Positions 1-6,008 of a stretch of DNA of 9,706 bases are shown piece after piece. The position numbers and the translations under genes are program-made. Origin of the DNA: Gemmatimonadota bacterium (GTDB lineage: Bacteria; Gemmatimonadota; Gemmatimonadetes; Gemmatimonadales; GWC2-71-9); the NCBI GenBank assembly GCA_029862935.1, contig JAOTWK010000101.1, forward strand, positions 1-9,706. The letters run 5' to 3'. The notes under the pieces were generated by a model. That model saw only the letters and a list, made by a program, of their open reading frames with translations. It searched no databases and was not told where the DNA came from. Numbering within the stretch: position 1 is the first letter of the stretch; each line of letters starts with the position of its first letter.

Positions 1-1
1 G

Positions 2-487
2 AGCACAGGGGGCGTGTACTTCGTGCCCGCCTTGGTGGGTCTCGGGGCGCCGTACTGGGAGGCGGACGCGCGCGGCACCATCGTGGGCCTCACGCGGGGA
101 ACGACCAAGGCCCACCTGGTGCGGTCGGCACTCGAGGCCATGGCCTACAGCACGAGGGATGTGGCGGGGGCGATGACCGCAGTGTCTGGCGTGCCGCTGG
201 CTGAGCTCAAGGCGGACGGGGGTGCCGCGGCGAACGATTGGCTCATGCAGTTTCAGGCTGACACACTGGACGTTCGCGTGGGCCGGCCTGATGTCGTCGA
301 AACCACGGCGCTGGGGGCAGCCGGCCTGGCCGGCCTCGCGGTCGGTGTGTGGGACGATCCCCGGGCGTTCATCGAGGCCCGCCGCTACGCATGGTTCGAG
401 CCCCGAGGAGCGCCGAAAGAGGGTTTTATGGGCTGGAGACGGGCCGTGGACACCGCCCTGTACTGGGCGCGGCAGCGGCGGAGTTAA
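2..487 (+). CDS. glpK: Glycerol kinase, C-terminal part (5' end outside the window)
   Basis: Glycerol kinase phosphorylates glycerol to glycerol-3-phosphate with ATP in the cytoplasm. The 161 visible residues are the C-terminal FGGY-kinase (actin-like ATPase) domain. They contain GVYFVPALVGLGAPYW, the RGTIVGLTRGT stretch, a DGGAAANDWLMQFQAD segment matching the DGG-x-xxN-x-LMQFQAD nucleotide-site region, and TTALGAAGLAGLAVG near the end. These match GlpK closely from about E. coli residue 330 onward, so roughly the first two thirds of the protein lie upstream of the window. The frame is open from base 2 to the TAA at 485-487, with no frameshift. A weak terminator-like hairpin follows directly, so it is probably transcribed separately from the downstream ccm genes. 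A related FGGY sugar kinase is less likely because the glycerol kinase signatures are near-consensus. Confidence 0.93.
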   Translation, partial: STGGVYFVPALVGLGAPYWEADARGTIVGLTRGTTKAHLVRSALEAMAYSTRDVAGAMTAVSGVPLAELKADGGAAANDWLMQFQADTLDVRVGRPDVVETTALGAAGLAGLAVGVWDDPRAFIEARRYAWFEPRGAPKEGFMGWRRAVDTALYWARQRRS

Positions 488-493
488 GGGCAC

Positions 494-519
494 GTTCAGC
501 GCTCGCTCACGAACTTTTT
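494..519 (+). terminator. Possible weak intrinsic terminator after glpK
   Basis: Seven bases after the glpK stop, GTTC (494-497) can pair with GAAC (511-514). An inner AGC/GCT pair (498-500 with 505-507) closes a GCTC loop, and CAC (508-510) is left as a bulge on the 3' side. Five T residues follow (515-519). The position and T-tract fit an intrinsic terminator, but the stem is short and interrupted, so partial read-through into ccmE is possible. Confidence 0.35.
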
Positions 520-603
520 GGGGTTCCTGGGTATTATGTAACCGATCAGGGAGGTAATCCCGACCCCTTTTCTGGCCTTTTGTGGCAGAGGTATATTTCG
601 CTC

Positions 604-1008
604 ATGCAAGCCAAGTATAAGTTCCTCTCAGGAGCAGTCCTGGTCGGTGGCACCGTTGGGTTCCTCATGACCTCCGGCATCAAGGAGACGGGTGTGTACT
701 TCTTGACCCCGTCCGAGTTGGCCGCAAAGGTCGAGGCCGATCCGTCGTTCCACAACGTCGGAGTCAAGATGGGCGCCCGCGTGGTGCACGGTTCGATCAG
801 CCGTGACGTCGGGACCCAAACCATCATGTTCCAAGTCACGGATGGCACCCAGGCGTACCCGGTGGTCTACCGTGGGCTGGCTCCCGACACGTTCACGGAC
901 GATGTGGATGTTGTCGTGGAGGGCCGCCTCGACCCGGACGGAACGTTCCGAGCGACGACCCTGTTGGCCAAGTGCGGGTCTCGCTACGAGACCGTTCCCA
1001 CGGCATGA
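604..1008 (+). CDS. ccmE: CcmE heme chaperone, CxxxY variant
   Basis: CcmE binds heme covalently on the periplasmic face of the membrane and passes it to the CcmF/CcmH heme lyase for attachment to apocytochromes c. The 134-residue product has an N-terminal membrane anchor (about residues 6-26). A CcmE beta-barrel domain follows, with FLTPSEL (33-39), GSISRDVG (63-70), MFQVTDG (75-81), VVYRGLAPDTF (87-97), VVVEGRL (103-109) and LLAKC (120-124). The usual heme-binding histidine (LAKHxxxY) is replaced by cysteine: C124-G-S-R-Y128 is the CxxxY site known from archaea and Desulfovibrio. The ATG at 604 is preferred because CcmE proteins begin with a short basic stretch before the anchor, and the upstream open frame overlaps glpK. 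The ribosome site is weak (AGAGG at 587-591, 12 nt away). The stop lies 4 nt before ccmF, so the two are co-transcribed. Confidence 0.93.
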   Translation: MQAKYKFLSGAVLVGGTVGFLMTSGIKETGVYFLTPSELAAKVEADPSFHNVGVKMGARVVHGSISRDVGTQTIMFQVTDGTQAYPVVYRGLAPDTFTDDVDVVVEGRLDPDGTFRATTLLAKCGSRYETVPTA

Positions 1009-1012
1009 CCTC

Positions 1013-3076
1013 ATGACGGTCCTCGGACAACTTGCGTTGTGGCTCGCGCTCCTCATCGGTGCGTGGGGCACGTTTGTCGGGTTCTATGGCGGTGTAAGGC
1101 GACAGCCGGAGCTCATCGCGAGCGCTCGTCGCTCGACGTATGCGCTCTGCGGGGTGTTGATGGTGGCCTCGGCGGGCCTGCTGGTCGCGCTGCTGAACCA
1201 CGATTTCAACGTGTCGTACGTGGCGAGCTATACCAGCCGGAATCTCCCGACCGTCTACATCCTCTCGGCCTTCTACGGCGGCCAGGCGGGCAGTCTCCTG
1301 TTCTGGGCAGTCGTATTGAGCGTGTTCGGCGCCTTGGCGCAGTTGCTCACGTCACGCAAGTACGACCATCTGCTACCGTACGTGGCAGGCGTGACGTCGG
1401 CGGTGACGCTGTTCTTCGTGATCGTGACGCTGTTTGCGTCCAATCCGTTTGTTCGGCTCCCGTTTACGCCGGCCGACGGGAACGGACTCAATCCGCAGCT
1501 CCAGAACCCGGGCATGGTGATCCATCCACCCATGCTCTACCTGGGATACATCAGCATCACGATTCCGTTCGCGTTCGCGATGGCGGCGCTGGTCTCGAAG
1601 CGGCTGGATGTCGGATGGCTGCATGCGATGCGCAAGTGGACCATCGTCTCGTGGCTCTTCTTGTCCATCGGTATCACGCTTGGTATGTGGTGGGCCTACG
1701 TGGAGCTGGGGTGGGGTGGCTATTGGGCGTGGGATCCGGTGGAGAATGCGAGTTTCCTGCCCTGGCTGACGATGACGGCCTTTCTCCACTCGGTGATGAT
1801 TCAGGAGAAGCGTGGGATGCTGAAGAAGTGGAACATGGTGCTCATCGCGCTGTCGTTCCTGTTGTCCATCTTCGGTACGTTCATCACGCGCAGCGGGATC
1901 ATCTCGAGCGTCCACTCGTTTACGCAGTCCTCCATCGGGTACTACTTCCTGGGCTTCCTCATCTTCATCATTCTGGCGGTGGGCTTGTTGCTGTACCGCC
2001 GCCTCCCGATGCTCGAGTCCGAGTCGCACCTCGAGAGCATGGTCTCGCGCGAAGCGAGCTTCTTGTTCAACAATTTGCTGCTTGTCGGCATCGCGTTCTC
2101 CGTGTTTTGGGGAACGATGTTCCCAATCATCTCCGAGTTGGTGCGTGGCACCCAGGTCACGGTTGGTCCGCCGTTCTTCAACCAGGTGAATATTCCCATT
2201 GGGCTGGCGCTACTCGCGCTGACCGGCATCGGGCCGCTCATCGCGTGGCGTAAGGCCAGCGTGCGAAACCTCAGGCGGCAGTTTGCCGTGCCGGTCGTCG
2301 CCGGCTTGATAACTGCGGTGCTGCTCGTGGCTCTCGGCGTGGGGCACTTCTACGCCACGCTGACGGTTGCCCTCGGCATGTTCGTGACCACCTCCATCGC
2401 TCAGGAGTTCTGGCGCGGCGTTGGGGCGCGGCATCGGCTCCACGGCGAGGGCTATGTGCAGGCGTTTGCCCGGCTCGTCGGCCGGAACCGCCGACGATAC
2501 GGTGGCTACATCGTGCACTTCGCGATCGTCATCTACTTTGTCGGGTTCTCGGGGGCCGCGTTCAGGGCGGATCTCGAGGCCTCGATGAAGCCTGGAGACT
2601 CGGTGCAGCTCGCATCGCCGTGGGGCTACACCTACACGTTCACGCACATTGGGGTGTCTCAATACGATGAGCTCAACCGGCTTGTGAGCGCCGCCAGTGT
2701 TGACGTCGCGCGCGATGGTGAGCGCGTCGGCATCATGAAGAGCGAAAAACGCCAGCACTTCAATTGCGCGCAGCCGGTGGACCCGTGCCCGCGAGGTCTG
2801 CGCCAGGCGTCCTTCGAGCCGTCCACGGAAGCAGGGATCAGAAGCGACCTCCGCGAGGACATCTATATCGTCTACGCCGGGTCCGTCGAGGGAACGGAAG
2901 AGGCGGTCTACAAGATCACGCTCAATCCGATGGTGTGGTGGCTCTGGTTCGGAGGCTTTGTGCTAGTGGCGGGTGGTGTCGTGACGCTGTGGCCTGGCAC
3001 GGTCGTGCGCACCACGCGCGAGGGCGAGGCGCAGGGAGGATACGCGGCACAGCTGGTGGAGGCGGACCATGCGTAG
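1013..3076 (+). CDS. ccmF: CcmF heme lyase subunit
   Basis: CcmF is the polytopic subunit of the System I holocytochrome c synthase. It takes heme from holo-CcmE and, with CcmH/CcmI, ligates it to CXXCH motifs. The 687-residue product has many membrane segments and the WWD heme-handling motif (GWGGYWAWDPVEN, about 233-245). The four conserved histidines are in place: H171 in IHPPMLYLGY, H259 in AFLHS, H301 in SVHSFTQSSIGYYFLG and H502 in YIVHFAIVIYFVGFSG. Their positions run parallel to E. coli H173, H261, H303 and H491. A large periplasmic domain (about 515-637) precedes the last membrane helix (about 641-660). That domain has an apparent insertion carrying two cysteines (C585, C592), not typical of the family as I know it. 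The ATG at 1013 begins the hydrophobic N-terminus; an upstream GTG at 803 would overlap ccmE and add a non-CcmF sequence. The 3' end overlaps ccmH by 8 bp. Confidence 0.96.
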   Translation: MTVLGQLALWLALLIGAWGTFVGFYGGVRRQPELIASARRSTYALCGVLMVASAGLLVALLNHDFNVSYVASYTSRNLPTVYILSAFYGGQAGSLLFWAVVLSVFGALAQLLTSRKYDHLLPYVAGVTSAVTLFFVIVTLFASNPFVRLPFTPADGNGLNPQLQNPGMVIHPPMLYLGYISITIPFAFAMAALVSKRLDVGWLHAMRKWTIVSWLFLSIGITLGMWWAYVELGWGGYWAWDPVENASFLPWLTMTAFLHSVMIQEKRGMLKKWNMVLIALSFLLSIFGTFITRSGIISSVHSFTQSSIGYYFLGFLIFIILAVGLLLYRRLPMLESESHLESMVSREASFLFNNLLLVGIAFSVFWGTMFPIISELVRGTQVTVGPPFFNQVNIPIGLALLALTGIGPLIAWRKASVRNLRRQFAVPVVAGLITAVLLVALGVGHFYATLTVALGMFVTTSIAQEFWRGVGARHRLHGEGYVQAFARLVGRNRRRYGGYIVHFAIVIYFVGFSGAAFRADLEASMKPGDSVQLASPWGYTYTFTHIGVSQYDELNRLVSAASVDVARDGERVGIMKSEKRQHFNCAQPVDPCPRGLRQASFEPSTEAGIRSDLREDIYIVYAGSVEGTEEAVYKITLNPMVWWLWFGGFVLVAGGVVTLWPGTVVRTTREGEAQGGYAAQLVEADHA
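3058..3062 (+). promoter_or_regulatory. Ribosome binding site for ccmH
   Basis: GGAGG at 3058-3062 lies six bases before the ATG at 3069, inside the end of ccmF. It fixes the ccmH start at 3069, so ccmH overlaps the ccmF stop by 8 bp. The arrangement suggests translational coupling of the two lyase subunits. Confidence 0.7.
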
Positions 3077-3671
3077 GCGAGAGGCGCTGCAGCACGTCTT
3101 GAGCGCTGCCGCCCTGCCGCTCCTGCCGCTTCTGCCGCAGGAGGGGACGCAGGGTGGCGATGCGGCAGAGCCGCAGAGCCAATCCGCCGCCCCCGACCTC
3201 TACGATCCGTCGCGCGTCGGTCGTGCCAGGCCGCGCGTCACCGACTACGAAAACGATCCCTTCATCATCGGCGTCGAGGAGCGGCTTCGCTGCACCTGCG
3301 GATGCAATTTGGATGTCTACACGTGTCGGACGACCGACTTCACGTGTGGTGTCTCACCGGAGATGCACCGTCAAGTGGTGCGGCTCGTCGAGGAAGGGAA
3401 GACCGCGGACGAGATTCTCGATGCGTTCGTTGCGCAGCATGGTGAGATGGTGCTCATGGCCCCAAAGAAAGAGGGCTTCAATCTCGCGGCGTACTTCGTG
3501 CCCGGCGTCGCAATCTCGATGGTCGGTGCCACGCTGGTGTGGGTGTTGAGTCGGCGGCGCCAGGTGGCCTTGGTGACGTCGTCCACGATGCTCGACGACG
3601 AAGATCTCTCCGGGCTCTCTGCCGACGAACATGCCAAGCTCGAGCAGGAACTCGACAAACTGGAGTCATAG
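3069..3671 (+). CDS. ccmH: CcmH-like thioreductase with atypical CxCxC cysteine cluster
   Basis: CcmH family proteins keep apocytochrome CXXCH thiols reduced and work with CcmF in heme ligation in the periplasm. The 200-residue product has an N-terminal export signal (about 1-24) and a linker rich in Gln, Ala and Pro. The conserved CcmH helical domain follows (about 65-135: GVEERLRC, EMHRQVVRLVEEGKTADEIL, FVAQHGEMVLMAP). A single membrane helix (about 141-160) and an acidic 40-residue tail complete it. Canonical LRCxxC is absent. The sequence is L73-R-C75-T-C77-G-C79, with further cysteines at 86 and 93, so the residue three after C75 is Gly. This could still be a redox-active thiol pair or a metal-binding cluster. 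The signal begins RRREAL, which resembles a twin-arginine motif. It overlaps ccmF by 8 bp and is followed 2 nt later by the zinc-ribbon gene. The CcmH family call is firm; the mechanism is not. Confidence 0.88.
   Translation: MRRREALQHVLSAAALPLLPLLPQEGTQGGDAAEPQSQSAAPDLYDPSRVGRARPRVTDYENDPFIIGVEERLRCTCGCNLDVYTCRTTDFTCGVSPEMHRQVVRLVEEGKTADEILDAFVAQHGEMVLMAPKKEGFNLAAYFVPGVAISMVGATLVWVLSRRRQVALVTSSTMLDDEDLSGLSADEHAKLEQELDKLES
3114..3140 (+). repeat. Three tandem 9-bp units in the ccmH signal sequence
   Basis: CTGCCGCTC (3114-3122), CTGCCGCTT (3123-3131) and CTGCCGCAG (3132-3140) are three near-identical 9-bp units. They encode LPL-LPL-LPQ at the end of the hydrophobic signal segment of the CcmH-like protein. 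Unit gain or loss would lengthen or shorten the hydrophobic core by three residues without a frameshift. Confidence 0.7.
3662..3665 (+). promoter_or_regulatory. Ribosome binding site for the zinc-ribbon protein
   Basis: GGAG at 3662-3665, in the last codons of ccmH, is eight bases before the GTG at 3674. No ATG lies nearby in that frame, so this site supports GTG 3674 as the start. Confidence 0.5.
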
Positions 3672-3673
3672 GC

Positions 3674-4246
3674 GTGCTGGAGTTGATTGCGGGGTTCGTG
3701 GTGGCGGTTGTGGCGGTGGGTGCCGTACTGCAGCCGCTCTGGTCGAGTGCGTTGGCTACCGAGTCGGTGGACTCGTCAGCGGCAGATGTCGAGTTCGAGG
3801 TCCTCGAGGAATCGGCCTCGCCCAAGGTGCAGGCGCTCCTGGCGCTCAAGGAGATCGAATTCGATCGTGCGACGGGGAAGCTGTCGGACGTGGACTACGG
3901 AGAACTCAAGGCGAAGTACTCGCAGATGGCGCTTGCGGCGATCGAAGCGGAAGAAGATGGAGTGGGGGCAGGAGGGGCAGAAGGGGCAGAGGATGCGGCG
4001 GAGGCGTTGGTGCGGCGGGTGGCAGCGGGGAAGCTCGCTATCTGTCCCAAGTGCGGCCCCCGGCCCGAGTCTGACGCCGCGTTTTGTTCCGACTGTGGGA
4101 AGCCGCTTGCTCGAGCGGCCAACGCTGCCCCAGCCCGGAGCCGCGGGTTCTGCGAGGACTGCGGATCGAAGCTCACCAAGGGAGCCAAGTTCTGTCCCGA
4201 ATGCGGGGCCAAGGTGGGAAAGGTCACGGCAGGGTCCGTGAGCTGA
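3674..4246 (+). CDS. CcmI-like membrane protein with C-terminal double zinc ribbon
   Basis: The 190-residue product begins with one membrane helix (about 3-22) and then an acidic stretch. A helical segment at about 52-90 contains ALLALKEIEFDRATGKLS and DYGELKAKYS. This resembles the LKxLEFDxxxGKLSxxDYxxL segment after the first membrane helix of CcmI, the apocytochrome c chaperone. A low-complexity Gly-Ala-Glu linker (98-106) follows. Two zinc-ribbon halves end the protein: CPKC/CSDC (C124, C127, C138, C141) and CEDC/CPEC (C160, C163, C174, C177). The periplasmic TPR domain of classical CcmI is missing. If the helix inserts as in CcmI, the ribbons are cytoplasmic. It starts at GTG 2 nt after ccmH and is the last gene before the terminator. 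I infer a Ccm assembly or apocytochrome-handling role from position and the CcmI-like segment. A generic zinc-ribbon protein picked up by the operon remains possible. Confidence 0.72.
   Translation: MLELIAGFVVAVVAVGAVLQPLWSSALATESVDSSAADVEFEVLEESASPKVQALLALKEIEFDRATGKLSDVDYGELKAKYSQMALAAIEAEEDGVGAGGAEGAEDAAEALVRRVAAGKLAICPKCGPRPESDAAFCSDCGKPLARAANAAPARSRGFCEDCGSKLTKGAKFCPECGAKVGKVTAGSVS
3965..3991 (+). repeat. Three tandem 9-bp G-rich units in the zinc-ribbon gene
   Basis: GGGGCAGGA (3965-3973), GGGGCAGAA (3974-3982) and GGGGCAGAG (3983-3991) form an in-frame array of the unit GGGGCAGRR. They encode GAG-GAE-GAE in the linker between the membrane-proximal helix and the zinc ribbons. The regular G4 runs on the coding strand also give some potential for G-rich secondary structure. 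Confidence 0.8.
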
Positions 4247-4268
4247 ACGCTCCGAACAATCGATATCC

Positions 4269-4305
4269 AGAAGCGTCTCATGGTGAATGAGGCGCTTCTT
4301 CTTTT
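4269..4305 (+). terminator. Strong intrinsic terminator of the ccm block
   Basis: A 13-bp stem pairs 4269-4281 with 4287-4299 around a 5-nt loop (GGTGA). All pairs are Watson-Crick except one T-G wobble (4276 with 4292). The T-rich tail TCTTTT (4300-4305) follows at once. It lies 22 bp after the stop of the zinc-ribbon gene, so it ends the + strand transcript. In the other direction no T-tract follows the stem, so it is not clearly bidirectional. Confidence 0.85.
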
Positions 4306-4337
4306 AGCCTAATCCGGCTGATGGCTGACGGCTAAAA
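4302..4337. repeat. Inverted repeat TTTTAGCC/GGCTAAAA between convergent genes
   Basis: TTTTAGCC (4302-4309) and its exact complement GGCTAAAA (4330-4337) flank a 20-bp spacer. The spacer and right arm together carry GGCT three times at 7-bp intervals (4316, 4323, 4330). The right arm contains the TAG stop of the - strand permease gene, and the left arm overlaps the T-tail of the + strand terminator. It may help end the convergent transcript or be a chance palindrome. Confidence 0.5.
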
Positions 4338-6008
4338 CTCAAACCCTTCCATCTTCTTGAGCGCCACGGTGAGTGACCCGACCGTGACCGCGACGCAGAT
4401 CGCGAACACGCCGGCGAACGCGCCGACCATGACGGCATTGACGGGAACCGGCTGGCCGTCAAAGCTCGCTCGCACGTAGGTCGACACGGGCACGGCCTCG
4501 ATCACGACGACCAGGACCAGGAGCGCGATCGTCGTCATCATGAACACGAGCCCGCCGAACGACGTCGGGATTTGCGCGGCGTTCTCGGTCTCGAATTGCG
4601 GGTACAGCGTACCGAAGCCGAGCGCGAGCGCGCTGATGGCCAGGGTCAAGCAGAGAATGGTCCCGATGCCCACACCCATCATGAACGGTGATGCCTTGAG
4701 CAGCACGTTGGTGAACACGGTGATGACCAGGGCGAGCACGAGCAGCGGTATGGTGCCGACCCAGTACTTGGACCACATGAGAGCCTTGAGATCGAGTGGG
4801 CTCGACCGCAGCAGCCACATGTGCCGTCCTTCGAGCGAGATCGCGGGAAACACGAATCGAGCGGCAATGGCGGCAAGGACGAAGCCGGCAAGCCCGAGAT
4901 TCAAGAACGAGATCACCGTCACGAGAAAGAACGGTACCTGCTCGCCCGTGAAGAGCGGGAGCGCCCTGATGTTGAACAGGTAGATGACGACCAACACACC
5001 CAGCAGGATGAGCTGACTCCACTGAGTCGCGTCGCGGAAGAACAACTTGAGATCCTTGATGACGAACTCACGCTTGGAGACCGTAAGAGGCTTGAACAGC
5101 GGATTGAGCAGCGCCTGCCAGATCCACCCCTTCACGAATCGCTCGGCGCCCTCTTGGGCCTTGGTGAAGCCCGCCGGATAGAGCACGGAATGAAGTGCTG
5201 CGCCCAAGACCACGGTTGCCCCGGCTGAGGCCCAGAGGAGGAGCAGGGGGAACCAGTCCACGGGACCCACCAAGTATCCCATCACCGCGTCCGAGGCCCA
5301 ATCACTCGGCAGGAGCGGGGAGGTAGGCGTGCGCAGGACCGTGATGAAGTCGAGCAGGTTCTGAAATCCTTCGGGTCGTGCGAGTTGCTCGGGACGGATC
5401 AGCCGGAACAGGAGCACCACGCCTCCTCCGGCTGCGATAGCGATCACCGACAGCAGATCGCGAGTCCGGCGCGCCGGAAAGACGTTGACCAAGATCAGTG
5501 TGAATGCGCTTCCCATCACCGCGGGTATCACGACCAGCGGCACCAGTACAGCGAGGGCAAAGGGACCGAATAGCCACCCGCCGTCGTAAATGACGCCGTA
5601 GGCCGTGAAGATGGGTACGGCCATGAGTGCCACCATCCACGAGCTATGCACCAACGTCTCACCCAACTTGGCGAGATAGACGTGGAGCCAGTCGACCGGT
5701 GACGAGATGAGGAGGTCCAGGTCCTTGGCCAAAAAGAACGACGACAGCGCCGTGATCACATTGGAAAGCAGCAAGATCGACAGAAACGACAGCAGCACGA
5801 GCCCCAAGAGTTTGGCGGCAAGCAGTGACCCGATCTCCTCGACGCCGCGGAAGTACCTGAGGACCCGCCACAACACGCCGAAAACGGCGAGCCAGAAGAG
5901 GAGACCGACGGTGGCGATGATGACGACCTTGCCACCGCCTTGACCTTGCCGGAATCGTGTGCGTGCCGTGCGCCACTTCGGCGTGAGCACGAGAGCGAGG
6001 GATTCCAT
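4332..6008 (-). CDS. ABC exporter permease, large polytopic protein with two similar halves
   Basis: This 558-residue, very hydrophobic protein is the membrane subunit paired with the ATPase encoded just upstream. Hydrophobic segments lie at about 28-48, 62-84, 120-140, 148-176, 185-202, 252-276, 331-347, 357-385, 418-436, 445-467, 485-505 and 526-549, giving around twelve membrane helices. A cytoplasmic-type motif occurs twice: DLDLLISSPVDW (97-108) and HMWLLRSSPLDL (396-407), each followed by a Lys 7 residues later. This suggests two homologous halves. The size and SSP motifs fit the ABC-2/'ABC exporter' permease group rather than importers. Its ATG shares one base with the TGA of the ATPase (TGATG), implying coupling. 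It is the last gene of the operon. The substrate cannot be read from the sequence. Confidence 0.85.
   Translation of the reverse strand: MESLALVLTPKWRTARTRFRQGQGGGKVVIIATVGLLFWLAVFGVLWRVLRYFRGVEEIGSLLAAKLLGLVLLSFLSILLLSNVITALSSFFLAKDLDLLISSPVDWLHVYLAKLGETLVHSSWMVALMAVPIFTAYGVIYDGGWLFGPFALAVLVPLVVIPAVMGSAFTLILVNVFPARRTRDLLSVIAIAAGGGVVLLFRLIRPEQLARPEGFQNLLDFITVLRTPTSPLLPSDWASDAVMGYLVGPVDWFPLLLLWASAGATVVLGAALHSVLYPAGFTKAQEGAERFVKGWIWQALLNPLFKPLTVSKREFVIKDLKLFFRDATQWSQLILLGVLVVIYLFNIRALPLFTGEQVPFFLVTVISFLNLGLAGFVLAAIAARFVFPAISLEGRHMWLLRSSPLDLKALMWSKYWVGTIPLLVLALVITVFTNVLLKASPFMMGVGIGTILCLTLAISALALGFGTLYPQFETENAAQIPTSFGGLVFMMTTIALLVLVVVIEAVPVSTYVRASFDGQPVPVNAVMVGAFAGVFAICVAVTVGSLTVALKKMEGFEF

Noticed and set aside
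532..537. TATTAT as a -10 element for a ccmE promoter
   Set aside because: It matches 5 of 6 consensus bases but has no -35-like hexamer at 16-18 bp and no TG extension. The promoter rules of this lineage are unknown to me.
592..597. TATATT just before ccmE as a promoter for a leaderless transcript
   Set aside because: It is only 6 bp before the ATG and no convincing -35 is present. A chance AT-rich patch is as likely.
349..603. Upstream GTG extension of ccmE
   Set aside because: It would overlap glpK by 139 bp and add 85 residues unrelated to CcmE. The ATG at 604 gives the normal short N-terminus before the anchor.
803..1012. Upstream GTG extension of ccmF
   Set aside because: The added 70 residues overlap ccmE out of frame and do not resemble CcmF. 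The hydrophobic N-terminus starts at 1013.
1373..2029. Antisense open frame opposite ccmF (218 codons)
   Set aside because: It has low-complexity charged composition (Arg, His, Glu, Gln), no motif and no ribosome site, and is explained by the codon bias of ccmF.
1039..2253. Long + strand open frame inside ccmF in another frame (404 codons)
   Set aside because: It lies wholly within ccmF and its product is Arg/Gly/His-rich with no recognisable motif, as expected for a shadow frame in GC-rich DNA. ccmF itself has all family signatures.
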